From: Calothrix sp. PCC 6303
Lineage (GTDB): Bacteria > Cyanobacteriota > Cyanobacteriia > Cyanobacteriales > Nostocaceae
Direction: 5' to 3'
DNA length: 64,000 bases
NCBI RefSeq assembly: GCF_000317435.1
Contig: NC_019751.1
Location: forward strand, 124,001-188,000
Shown: one piece after another, positions 36,199 to 44,474 of the stretch
Layout of the letters: the number at the start of each line of letters is the position of its first letter
How positions within the stretch are numbered: the first letter of the stretch is position 1
Translations under genes and position numbers: made by a program
The notes under the pieces: generated by a model
Databases searched by the model: none
Seen by the model: only the letters and a program-made list of their open reading frames with translations
Told to the model about the DNA's origin: nothing

Positions 36199-36401
36199 TA
36201 AACCTCATCCGTGATCAAACCCGGAGTTTTTTGAGCAATTTAAATGTGTCAAACAGCAACGTAAAGTAAACGCGAAGTGGTTTGTCGTTCTCCAAAGGGG
36301 TTGCCGTTCACGTAGGCTAGACTAGCATCAGCCCGTAGGGCTGGCTATGCCTACTCAAGATCTTGATGGAAAACTACAGTTTTCAAGATAGACGAGGTTT
36401 A
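36199..36401. repeat. MITE-like element, copy 2 (inverted relative to 9170-9346)
   Basis: A 203-base block from TAAACCTCATC to GACGAGGTTTA (one mismatch between ends). Read on the minus strand it starts TAAACCTCGTCTATCTTGA and continues AAAACTGTAGTTTT, then GCATAGCCAGCCCTACGGGC, which parallels copy 1 closely for about 90 bases before diverging. The flank AAATGCTAA occurs inverted on both sides, so the ends may be longer. Confidence 0.7.
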
Positions 36402-36527
36402 GCATTTTCAGAAGTTAATTTTCTAACAGTTATTAGTGTAATAACGGAACTAAAGATATTTGTCACCGTCAATCAACTTAATATATCTGTATAAATACGT
36501 CTTAAAAAAGCCGGAAACATCATTATT

Positions 36528-36959
36528 ATGAAAGCTCAAATACTTAAAGTCATCCCTATAACATTGGCATCAATAAGTTTAATCCTTAGCCATATTAATC
36601 TAGCTAATGCCCAACAAGTAAAAATTGGTCAAAACCTCAAACCTGACCCTACCACTTTAACTGGTAAATCAGGTGGATCTAATAAAAGTAATTGCGGTAA
36701 TATCAGTACAACTCCTAGCCAAGTATTGCAAGTTACAGAAGCATTACCTTACTTACGGTTGACGGTAGAAAGTGCCGGAAAACCCACATTATTAATAGAT
36801 GGACCTGGTGGTCGTTTTTGTGTACTTGCAGATAACTACTCTGGTGGGAAGCCGGAGATATCCGGTTTTTGGCAAGCTGGAAATTACTCACTTTATATAG
36901 GTGAATTATCTCAAGCACAGTATAACTATACCCTTTCAATTTCGCAACAAAAAAAGTAG
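36528..36959 (+). CDS. Secreted protein of unknown function
   Basis: A 143-residue protein with a signal peptide (MKAQILKVIPITLASISLIL, cleavage after ANA near 28). The mature part has a Ser/Gly/Lys-rich stretch (LTGKSGGSNKSN), two cysteines (CGNIS near 56; FCVLADN near 98) that could form a disulphide, and a C-terminal beta-rich part with GFWQAGNYSLYIGELSQAQY. The general pattern resembles pre-peptidase C-type beta domains, but this is weak. It is a lone gene, convergent with the zinc-ribbon gene 10 bases after its stop. Confidence 0.75.
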   Translation: MKAQILKVIPITLASISLILSHINLANAQQVKIGQNLKPDPTTLTGKSGGSNKSNCGNISTTPSQVLQVTEALPYLRLTVESAGKPTLLIDGPGGRFCVLADNYSGGKPEISGFWQAGNYSLYIGELSQAQYNYTLSISQQKK

Positions 36960-36969
36960 AAAAAAAGGC

Positions 36970-37344
36970 TTAGTTTTCTTCAAGCGATCGCGCTGGTACT
37001 TCAATGGCTGTAATATCAATGGTACCCTCTGGTGTGATGCGGTGAAAATGACCTTTTTCCACCGTTAGCTGTTCTCCACAATTGGGACATTGAAGGCTAG
37101 TATTATTCAAGCCTGTGATTTCAAATGTACAGGCTGGGCACTTATCAGTAATTAGATTTCGTTGTAACCACCAACGAAACCCCACAAACGCCAAAACTGG
37201 GGCTAAAAATAACAGCCCAACTATAATCAACAAAGAATTCACCAACCAACTTAATCCCACTGACCCCAACAGCCAAACGATGATAAACAGAGTCAGCCAA
37301 GGGCGAAGATTTGAAATGTAAAATTGCAGATTGTTAAAGTTCAT
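36970..37344 (-). CDS. Membrane protein with C-terminal zinc ribbon
   Basis: I start at ATG 37344 (MNFNNLQFYISNLRPWLTLF); the frame extends to 37401. The 124 residues contain two hydrophobic segments (17-35 and 38-60, LTLFIIVWLLGSVGLSWL and LLIIVGLLFLAPVLAFVG) followed by a cytoplasmic zinc-ribbon-like knuckle pair CPACTFEIT and LQCPNCGEQL. The tail ends AIEVPARSLEEN. The function is unknown; such proteins are common and uncharacterised in cyanobacteria. Its start lies 132 bases from the IS element at 37480. Confidence 0.75.
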   Translation of the reverse strand: MNFNNLQFYISNLRPWLTLFIIVWLLGSVGLSWLVNSLLIIVGLLFLAPVLAFVGFRWWLQRNLITDKCPACTFEITGLNNTSLQCPNCGEQLTVEKGHFHRITPEGTIDITAIEVPARSLEEN

Positions 37345-37475
37345 CGTGAAAATTCTGATTGCTTTGCTTATTTTAGGATAACTATTTTTGTTCAAAGTCA
37401 ATCAATCTTGAATCAGATATGGAGAAACAGAATTCTCGCGCTGAATTCTGCTTCCCATCTCCTAGCTATCTTTTC

Positions 37476-37479
37476 CTAG
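37476..37479. repeat. Target-site duplication CTAG, left
   Basis: The four bases CTAG directly outside the left end of the insertion sequence match CTAG at 39227-39230 directly outside the right end. Confidence 0.8.
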
Positions 37480-39226
37480 AGCACCAGTCCAGTAGAAGAT
37501 ATTGACAAATCAGGCAGAGTATGAATTATTAAAATTAGAAATTTCTTTATTATTAGTTTCAAACATACGAGCAAGAACGTGGAGATTATGAACAACAGCC
37601 ATACGTCGAAGGTCAAAAAGGTTTTTGCGTAAGCCAATGTAGCGAGCTTTATCTCCTTGCCACTGACCAATATGAGCTAAACTATGCTCAACACTAACGC
37701 GCTCGCGGAGTTTCTCACGTCCACTCTGTGTAGTTTGACGTTCCCGTAGCTCTACAAGTAGAGACTCGTCAGGGTGAATAGAGATACTGCGACCTTGCTT
37801 ACTCTCTGTACATTGAGAGCGTAAAGGACAGGTTTGACATTCGTGTTTGGGGAAGTGGACAACAGTCCCCTCATTAAAGGGTAAACTAACTCCATTGGGA
37901 CAGCGAATGAAATGATTTTCCCAATCCAGAACAAAGGCATTTTTATCAAAAAAATTACCGTTGCGGACTTTCCATGCCTTGCAAATAATAGTCATATCAG
38001 GTGTGCGTTGTTTAACCCAATGACTAGCTAAATATGCACGGTCAATATGTAGCTCTTTGATGTCAAGAGTTGTTACGTTCTGGGCATTTAAGTCGAACTC
38101 AATTGCCATAGTTACAGATGCTTCTGGTTCGTTTGCTCTGGTAACACCAACAGCTCTTACCATTTGCAATTCTAAGTCTTTGAAAATATGACGTTTGTAA
38201 CCATCAATTTTTTGGCTGCGACTTTTACGACCATGACGCATATCCTCATCCTCAATTGAAATGCGTCTATCTTTAGCAACACCTTTACGGAGCTTTGGGG
38301 AGCCATCAGATTTCTCCTCAACATCTTGTGATTCAATTTGCCTCGCATCTTCAATGCTCTTGTTGACTTGAGTGCTTGTTTTTTCATCCAAATCAGTTTT
38401 TTGTTTGACCCAAGACTCAACTGAGTCTAATGTTTGCAATATTGTAGATAGTGCAACATTACGAGCTTCCGGGTCATCCCAATCTAAATCTAAGGCAGCT
38501 TTCAGGCTCGTTCCCGTGATGATTTCTGCACCGATAGTCGCTGTAACGCCTGTAACACCAGAATCGTCCTGTTCATAATTCTGAGCTATTACGAATAATG
38601 CTTTCCTTAGTGCATGACCTAACAAATTATACGTGTCTTCCACACGTGCCGCTCCCCATAACGGGCTTGAATCTAAGGCTACTTTTAACGACTTCGGATT
38701 GTAACCTTCATGAAAATGTGCCATTTCAACTGTTTTCGCCACAATCCTCTGGTCAAGAGACTTTGACATCAAAAGCGCACGAAATCTAACTAGTGTCCCT
38801 TTGCCAAATGGAGCTTGTTCACAATCGAGACAATCTAAAACTAGCTGCCATCGCCTATCCATTTCAATCGCTTCTATTGCCTCGTCATCTGAAACCCCTG
38901 TATATGCTTGTAAAATTACTGCAAGTGCAAGTTGTGCTGGTGGTATTGGAGATAAACCAACACTACTGTCCTTGAATACCCTTGCTAACTCCGTTTGGAA
39001 GTCTGGGTCAAATAATTCGTGTCGTATTTGCCGCAAAAATACAAATAACTTTGCTTTGCGTATACGTTTCGCAACTTTTTCTTCTTTGCTTGACAGGGAG
39101 ATTGGAGGTTCCCATATTAATGGACGCATAGTTTGCACTCCTCATACCTTATTCTCCTTATTCTCCTATAAATTAGCCTCTGCAAAAACTATGTATCTTG
39201 TCAACTACTTCTACTGGACTGGTGCT
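37480..39226 (-). mobile_element. Complete insertion sequence, IS1182-like
   Basis: A 1747-base element with terminal inverted repeats that start AGCACCAGTCCAGTAGAAG at the left and the complement of the same word at the right (to 39226), with further similarity inward through TTGACAA. CTAG is duplicated on both sides. It contains one intact transposase gene (37510-39129, minus strand). It is inserted into the final codons of the glycosyltransferase gene on the same strand (see 39201-40376). Family assignment rests on transposase motifs. Confidence 0.92.
37510..39129 (-). CDS. IS1182-family-like transposase
   Basis: DDE-type transposase, 539 residues from ATG 39129 (MRPLIWEPPISLSSKEE); an in-frame GTG lies three codons earlier. 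The N-terminal part carries the DUF772-type segment (IPPAQLALAVILQAYTGVSD, DRRWQLVLDCLD) and the catalytic core follows as KSLKVALDSSPLWGAARVED (first Asp), KSRSQKIDGYKRHIFKDLEL, KELHIDRAYLASHW (second Asp) and SVEHSLAHIGQWQGDKARYI (Glu in the last motif). A cysteine group CPLRSQC and C-terminal RKNLFDLRRMAVVHNLHVLA are family features. Full length with no frameshift, so the element may still be active. Confidence 0.92.
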   Translation of the reverse strand: MRPLIWEPPISLSSKEEKVAKRIRKAKLFVFLRQIRHELFDPDFQTELARVFKDSSVGLSPIPPAQLALAVILQAYTGVSDDEAIEAIEMDRRWQLVLDCLDCEQAPFGKGTLVRFRALLMSKSLDQRIVAKTVEMAHFHEGYNPKSLKVALDSSPLWGAARVEDTYNLLGHALRKALFVIAQNYEQDDSGVTGVTATIGAEIITGTSLKAALDLDWDDPEARNVALSTILQTLDSVESWVKQKTDLDEKTSTQVNKSIEDARQIESQDVEEKSDGSPKLRKGVAKDRRISIEDEDMRHGRKSRSQKIDGYKRHIFKDLELQMVRAVGVTRANEPEASVTMAIEFDLNAQNVTTLDIKELHIDRAYLASHWVKQRTPDMTIICKAWKVRNGNFFDKNAFVLDWENHFIRCPNGVSLPFNEGTVVHFPKHECQTCPLRSQCTESKQGRSISIHPDESLLVELRERQTTQSGREKLRERVSVEHSLAHIGQWQGDKARYIGLRKNLFDLRRMAVVHNLHVLARMFETNNKEISNFNNSYSA

Positions 39227-40376
39227 CTAGTAACTGTTGTTGTAAACGATTTTGGAAAGCGGGAAAACCGAAGTAGTTAATAGCTTGTTCCCGTAACCAT
39301 TCCCCGTGACATCGTTGATCTTTGCCCGTAAGAATTTCGATACAAGCTTGACTTACAGCTTCCGGGTCACGATGGGGAACACGCCACCCTAGTTTACCAT
39401 CTTGGAGGGGATCAGCAGAGCCATCAGCATCCCCAGAAAGAACAGGAATACCACAAGCCATTGCTTCTAAATAAACAATTCCAAAACCCTCTTGTGAAGG
39501 CATAATATAGGCATCAGCTAAACGGTAATGTTGGATTAACTCTTCAGTTGGGACAAAGCCTGCAAAGATAACGCGATCGCTTACTCCCATCTCCTCAGCT
39601 AATCGTGCTAATCTAGGCTGATCATCGCCACGACCCACAACCAAATACTTAACTTCAGGAAAATTTTTTAAAATTCGTGGCAATGCCCGAATCGTTACAT
39701 CTACACCTTTGTATATATCACCAGACCATAAACGAGCAACAGTTACTAATACTTTCGCATCATCTAAGCCATAACGCTTTAATAATTCTGGTGATTTTGC
39801 ACCAGGGGTAAAATATTCATGATCCACTGCACAGGGCAAAATTTGAATTTGATCAGGATTCAAATTATTTACAGCACAAGCAATATCGCGGGTATAACGA
39901 CTAATTGTCCAAATTGCCTGTGCTTTTCCTAAACTTAATTTTGTCGGTATCGATAATTTTTCCCAAACTTCTTTACCATAGGTCATCACCGTATAGGGGA
40001 TCCCCAAGGATTGACATAATAAGCTAATTAAGGGGGCTAAATTTACATGACCACAATATACATGTGTTGGTCGTTGAACCCATAGATATTTGAATAGGGC
40101 TATTGCCATTTTGAGCCGCGAAAATCCCAAAGATTGAGTTTTAAAATAATGAAATTTCAAACCCTCAGATGCATAGGGATTTTCACAATCTTCCGCATCT
40201 CGCAACAAAAATATATCGGCTGTACTTCCCTCTGGATAAGCTCTAAAAATATCTTTGATATAAGATTGGATTCCACCTTCTTTCGCAAATAGTTCTAAAA
40301 ACACGAAACAATGGCGAATTTGAGGATGAATTTTTGCAGATGATTGCAAGTTAGTTCTGATTTGAATTGCTGACAT
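39201..40376 (-). CDS. Glycosyltransferase family 4 with 3' end altered by IS insertion
   Basis: GT4 enzyme of 391 residues: N-terminal domain (FVFLELFAKEGGIQSYIKDI, GG loop), C-terminal donor domain (VLVTVARLWSGDIYKGVDV, LVVGRGDDQPRLARLAEEMG, ADAYIMPSQEGFGIVYLEAM with E-X7-E). The coding sequence runs into the IS at codon for the last eight residues, so the protein ends LLEHQSSRSS. If the IS and one CTAG are removed, the frame reads LLGKDS and stops, at TAG in 37462-37464. Only the terminal few residues are changed, so activity is probably kept. A 16-base hairpin lies 46 bases upstream of the start. Likely a stand-alone sheath or exopolysaccharide enzyme. Confidence 0.9.
   Translation of the reverse strand: MSAIQIRTNLQSSAKIHPQIRHCFVFLELFAKEGGIQSYIKDIFRAYPEGSTADIFLLRDAEDCENPYASEGLKFHYFKTQSLGFSRLKMAIALFKYLWVQRPTHVYCGHVNLAPLISLLCQSLGIPYTVMTYGKEVWEKLSIPTKLSLGKAQAIWTISRYTRDIACAVNNLNPDQIQILPCAVDHEYFTPGAKSPELLKRYGLDDAKVLVTVARLWSGDIYKGVDVTIRALPRILKNFPEVKYLVVGRGDDQPRLARLAEEMGVSDRVIFAGFVPTEELIQHYRLADAYIMPSQEGFGIVYLEAMACGIPVLSGDADGSADPLQDGKLGWRVPHRDPEAVSQACIEILTGKDQRCHGEWLREQAINYFGFPAFQNRLQQQLLEHQSSRSS
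39227..39230. repeat. Target-site duplication CTAG, right
   Basis: Partner of CTAG at 37476-37479; together they show a 4-base duplication on insertion of the IS. Confidence 0.8.
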
Positions 40377-40421
40377 CGTAATTTATCAAAATAAAGAGAA
40401 AATAATTAATATTATGAGGAT

Positions 40422-40462
40422 GTTTAAAAAGTTTTGAGTCATGCATCAAAAACTTTTTAAAC
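40422..40462. repeat. Long AT-rich hairpin upstream of GT4
   Basis: GTTTAAAAAGTTTTGA (40422-40437) pairs with TCAAAAACTTTTTAAAC (40446-40462) with one bulged base. It is in the 5' region of the minus-strand glycosyltransferase gene. Confidence 0.7.
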
Positions 40463-41411
40463 AACTTTCGAGGTAGATATAATCATCTTAAATTTGGATT
40501 CTATCTTTGAAGACAGAAAATATGCCTGATACAAAATATTTAATTCAGATCAACCTTGATTAGAATTTAAAAAATGATGAATATAGTAAATGCTACAAAA
40601 ATATAAATTTAAACCGAATTTTACCCTGAGATTTTCACTAAAATAGAATCTTCCACAACATAGTTACTATCTATGGTTATGCACTTTGTTGTGAAAATCT
40701 TAACAAATTAACAGGAGTAACCCGAATGATATATTTACTGGACTGATTTAGTTTTTTTATACAAAACTGAATTTGTTAAGTTTGTTGTAAGAGGACTTCT
40801 ATTCTCAGTTAGCCAAGTTTTGGGTTATTCACTGGCACCCCAGGAGTCCACCAAGGAAACTTTAAGGTCGTTGACTGGGTACATATCAGAATCAGCCAAA
40901 GACCCCTCCAAAATCAAATATGAGTCCCATATTGTAGAGGCATGATAAACTTATAGTACATATTGACTATCCTGACGAAAAAAAAATTATTTTCGTAATT
41001 CTTATCATTTGGTTAAATTTTCCTCACTGATTCCACAGGTTTTCCACAGGTAGTTAACGATTCTATTACTGCTGAGGCATTGCTTGGGGATTTAATTTTG
41101 TGATTAATGCTCAGGTGATGGACTGAGTTTATATGAAGTTAAGTTACAAAAAATAGCCCTGAAGCCTTATTGTTTCGTAAATATTTATTCTTTATAAACA
41201 TTTTCGTAATATTTCGCAGCATTGACAAACCCACCCCCCTTGGCTGCACAATGATTCGGCTTGCTTATTTTGTCCGTTGAGTGACTGTGTAAAATAGCAT
41301 TGCCTATTACCGCAGATGGACGGATTGCAGCAAGGATGATTTCAGCGATTTCATCCTTGGTTAAGAGAAGTAAGGTTTAGTCATTGGTGGATTTCCATGG
41401 AGAAGAGTCTC
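40463..41411. other. Long intergenic stretch
   Basis: About 0.95 kb with no supportable gene. A tandem of TTCCACAGGTT and TTCCACAGGTAG at 41031-41053 resembles two DnaA-box-like words (TTTTCCACA). GATTTTCAC and GTGAAAATC at about 40629 and 40690 form a loose inverted repeat. No RNA gene is seen. Confidence 0.4.
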
Positions 41412-41609
41412 ATGAACGCAACAGTCAATATTTTTACCGAAATTCCTGAATCCCTCCACGAGTCCCTTCGTAACTACTTAGAGAAGCATCCAGATTGGGA
41501 CGAGAATAGAGTTTTGACGGCTGCACTATCATTATTTTTGCTTCAAAATGGCGAGAGCGATCGCAGTGCAGCTCGCGTCTACTTAGAAACACTATTTCAA
41601 AATAATTAG
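41412..41609 (+). CDS. DUF2811-family small protein
   Basis: A 65-residue protein from ATG 41412 (MNATVNIFTEIPESLHESLR); a GGAGAAG lies about 8-13 bases upstream, and an in-frame ATG at 41397 gives five extra residues. The sequence HPDWDENRVLTAALSLFLLQ followed by NGESDRSAARVYLETLF matches what I know of the cyanobacterial DUF2811 family, whose function is unknown. It is probably a small soluble helical protein. It is isolated on the plus strand in a repeat-rich region. Confidence 0.85.
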   Translation: MNATVNIFTEIPESLHESLRNYLEKHPDWDENRVLTAALSLFLLQNGESDRSAARVYLETLFQNN

Positions 41610-41754
41610 GGAATAGGGAACAGTAGATATTGGTATTGGGAATTAGGGACTTGAAATTAGATAATTATCTAATTTTCTATTATTGTGCAACTGAGAGAAG
41701 CCGACTGTGTTGGTTTCCGTCCTGTCAAACCTCCGAGCATTCCAATCTTTTCGC

Positions 41755-41844
41755 GCAAGACTTCGGCGTGAGCGCTCAGTCCTTACCTCCGGTACACTTC
41801 GTTCCGACAGGCTCAGGAACCATCGAAGGGTGCCTAAACCACAG
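41755..41844. repeat. 90-bp dispersed repeat, copy B (inverted relative to copy A)
   Basis: Reverse complement of 35939-36028, with a handful of differences (for example CGCTCACGCCGAAGTC here versus CGCTCACGCCAAAGTC in copy A). It lies downstream of the DUF2811 gene. Confidence 0.85.
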
Positions 41845-42228
41845 GATATTTTATTTTCTGGAAGTCCCTTAAAAAATGAGTAATGAGTAATAAGTCTGTT
41901 TTGTGACGTGGATTTAGACAAGGCACTTTTGTATGGGAAGCTTCCCCGTACAAAGCTACCGCCCCGCGCTGCGGTTGTTAAGCAGGAGAATTAAAGCCCC
42001 AAACGTGGTTAATCGAATAATCTGATTTAGAACAGGAATAGGGACACAACAGTAGTTGTGTCCCTATTCTTGTGACTATTTTCAATCAAAGAGAGATTAA
42101 TAAAGCTCAAAACTTATGAAAATAAAACAGGCTAACCCTGGGAATTACTGAGATGATACTATTTTACTTGTCTGCATTTTTAGCCCAATAACTTAATATG
42201 CAGATGAGTAAAAGTTGCACTACCCAAC
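41845..42228. other. Non-coding gap
   Basis: No gene is supported. The stretch TGGGAAGCTTCCCCGTACAA (about 41937-41956) and neighbouring GC-rich words form local hairpins. A CAGTAGTTGTGTCCCTATTC segment at 42050-42070 pairs loosely with AATAGGGACACAAC just before it (about 42038-42051), a possible terminator. Confidence 0.35.
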
Positions 42229-42945
42229 CTATGCTTTGTCAGCCTGTGGAACTTGAGCAGGACACTCAAATTTGTATCCAACTCCTCGCACAGTTTGAAT
42301 TAGCGCGGGTTGACTAGCATCGATTTCGATCTTTTTACGGATTTGACCAATGTGAACGTCAACTACACGCTGATCGCCAACATATTCATAATCCCATACC
42401 TCTTGAATTAGTTCGGCTCGTCGCCAAACACGTCCTGGATGACTTGCAAGAAAGTGTAGCAAATCAAACTCTAAAGCTGTTAGGAGTACAGGCTGACTAT
42501 TGAGGCTAACCTCCCGCCGCACTGGATCAATCATCAGTTTTTCAAATACCAAACGCTTTTGTTCGGCAGTGGTGACAACCCGTTGACGCTTCAAAATAGC
42601 CCCAACGCGAACTTCCAACTCACCCAAGCCAAATGGTTTGGTTAAATAGTCGTCAGCACCTTTAGAAAAACCACGAATTTTATCGGCTTCGTCAGCGCGG
42701 CTAGTTAACATCAGGACAAACACCCCATTTCGACTTTGCATCTCTTGACAGAGATTAAAACCGATGACATCGGGCAAATTCACATCCAGAATTACTAAAT
42801 CCGGGTTGAACTGTTCAAATAGCGCTAAAGCAGTTTTACCATCTTCAGCCGCCTCTACTTGATAGCTCTGTTTGCTCAAAAAGCGTTGGATTAAATTCCG
42901 AACCGCAGGGTCGTCATCAACTACAAGTATCTTGGCAGGAGCCAT
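42229..42945 (-). CDS. OmpR/PhoB-family response regulator
   Basis: Two-domain DNA-binding response regulator, 238 residues from ATG 42945 (MAPAKILVVDDDPAVRNLIQ); the frame reaches back to a TTG at 42963. The receiver domain has the acidic pair in VVDDD, the phosphoacceptor in LVILDVNLPDVIG, the Thr in LMLTSRAD and Lys in YLTKPFGLGELEVRV. The winged-helix domain contains LTALEFDLLHFLASHPGRVW, DQRVVDVHIGQIRKKIEIDA and TVRGVGYKFE. No histidine kinase is adjacent, so it is an orphan regulator by position. It is not RpaA or RpaB by its N-terminus; identity among cyanobacterial OmpR types is open. Confidence 0.92.
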   Translation of the reverse strand: MAPAKILVVDDDPAVRNLIQRFLSKQSYQVEAAEDGKTALALFEQFNPDLVILDVNLPDVIGFNLCQEMQSRNGVFVLMLTSRADEADKIRGFSKGADDYLTKPFGLGELEVRVGAILKRQRVVTTAEQKRLVFEKLMIDPVRREVSLNSQPVLLTALEFDLLHFLASHPGRVWRRAELIQEVWDYEYVGDQRVVDVHIGQIRKKIEIDASQPALIQTVRGVGYKFECPAQVPQADKA

Positions 42946-43637
42946 GACCATCACTTTACACAAAATTTATAGGATTTACAAAGCAGAGTTGTGCATCTAA
43001 TCAGATGCGGTTTCTGCCGGGGGAGTCATAAGAATCTACAAGGCTAAAGCACGGGTTCCCTGATTTTTCCAAATACTAGTGTAATCAGGATTATGAATCA
43101 CTAAAACACTAAATAGTAGGATATTCTGGAAGAATGCTAGCTTAGTTCCCGGTAGATGTGTGTATTTCTCTTAGCTGTATCTTAATGGTAAACTAGGATA
43201 CTAATTTATTTCTATTTTCTAGGTAAATTAGCCAAATTCTATTTAAAGCCAATAATCGGGATCAAGATCATCAGGATTTATGAAATGGTTTAGAGAAATC
43301 AAAATTAAGATATGTTAAGTAGCTAAATGGGAAATTTCAGTAATATTTTCTCCTAAAGAATACTTTATCGACTGCTTTTAACTTAAATTCTAGAGTAAAG
43401 CCCTAACTGCAATAGCGCCATGAGGGGATACACGGAGTTATGTTGATATGTTAAAGTTACTATAGTTAGAACCACTAATTAGATAAAATTGAGTCGTGCT
43501 ACTATCCAATTAGGGCTTAGGGCGCTAAATCGAACGAGGCATTAGTTTCGACCGAGATAAAATCCTAAATAAAATCCTAAATTTGTTATAAAATCTTCAT
43601 AAACTGCTGCTAACTGAGGCAAAAATTATAAATTCCC
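42946..43637. other. Intergenic region between divergent genes
   Basis: About 0.7 kb between the divergent response regulator (-) and CPP1-like (+) genes, so it should hold both promoters. I find no gene. The word AAAATCCTAAAT is repeated in tandem at about 43558-43581 before the CPP1-like start. Confidence 0.4.
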
Positions 43638-44267
43638 ATGAGCGATCAGAATCCCTACGACAAACTTGGGGTGTCAGAAGACGCTAGCTTCGATGAAATT
43701 CAAGATATTCGCAACCGCCTATTAGAGGAATGTGGCGGCGATTCTCGGCATTCGGAAGTAATCGAAGCTGCCTATGACGCAATTTTGATGGAGCGTTTGC
43801 GGATGCGCCAAGAAGGCAAAATCAAGGTACCCGAACGAATCCGTTTTCCAGAGCGTTTAGTCCAGCCGCAAAAAAAAGAAAATGTAGCCAAACGTGATCC
43901 CTCTCCAGCATGGTTAGAACGACTCCTAGATCAACCCAATCCAGCAGATATAATGCTGCCGTTTCTCTGGTATCTAGGCTTGGGTGCAATTGGTGTATTT
44001 TACCAAGCCGGTGGTGATCAAGTTTTACAACTAACTTTGGTTGTGGGAGTAGTGGTAAGTATCTACTTTCTTAATCGTAAGGAAGGTAAATTCGGTCGCT
44101 CAGTCTTACTAACACTTATTGGTTTGATAGTGGGTTTGGTTGCTGGTGCTGTAATTGCTAGCTTGATCCCGCTAAATGTTGCATTGCCTGCTTTAATGCC
44201 AGAACAGCGGTTTTCAACCGTGGTGACGTTTGTGTTGTTATGGTTAATTAGTAGTTTTCTGCGCTAG
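43638..44267 (+). CDS. CPP1-like (DUF3353) J-domain-like membrane protein
   Basis: Cyanobacterial homologue of the plant chloroplast CPP1 protein, a J-like chaperone that stabilises protochlorophyllide oxidoreductase in plants. The 209 residues start with a degenerate J-like domain (NPYDKLGVSEDASFDEIQDI, then EVIEAAYDAILMERLRMRQE) lacking the HPD motif, followed by a linker and three to four membrane spans (LPFLWYLGLGAIGVFYQ, LQLTLVVGVVVSIYFLN, VLLTLIGLIVGLVAGAVIAS, VVTFVLLWLISSFL). Role in the cyanobacterium is inferred from the plant protein. It is monocistronic with a hairpin repeat about 110 bases downstream. Confidence 0.85.
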   Translation: MSDQNPYDKLGVSEDASFDEIQDIRNRLLEECGGDSRHSEVIEAAYDAILMERLRMRQEGKIKVPERIRFPERLVQPQKKENVAKRDPSPAWLERLLDQPNPADIMLPFLWYLGLGAIGVFYQAGGDQVLQLTLVVGVVVSIYFLNRKEGKFGRSVLLTLIGLIVGLVAGAVIASLIPLNVALPALMPEQRFSTVVTFVLLWLISSFLR

Positions 44268-44375
44268 AAGGGACGTATCGTAAAGGTTGAAATTGATTTT
44301 AGTTTAGTTGGTGCGAAATTGAGGTAAAGTCGGTAAAATTACTGGGTAAAAAACTACCTGTGTTTTTCGTATCTT

Positions 44376-44404
44376 GTAGAGACGTAGCGTTGCTGCGTCT
44401 CTAC
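44376..44404. repeat. Hairpin repeat GTAGAGACG ... CGTCTCTAC
   Basis: Stem of 13 bases with one wobble, loop GTT. It is a member of the GTAGAGACG hairpin family, with relatives at 6055, 15277, 52104, 52325, 56157 and 56334. It lies between convergent genes and may serve as terminator. Confidence 0.75.
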
Positions 44405-44474
44405 AGTTGTTTTCGGAAGAAAATAATCATTTCGAGAGGCTAAAAAACTGGTTTTTTACTTCCCAGTAAGCCTT

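Noticed and set aside
41643-41921. 92-codon minus-strand frame in the repeat region
   Set aside because: It reads through the 90-bp dispersed repeat, shares a translated stretch with the other copy only because of the repeat, and has no start site support.
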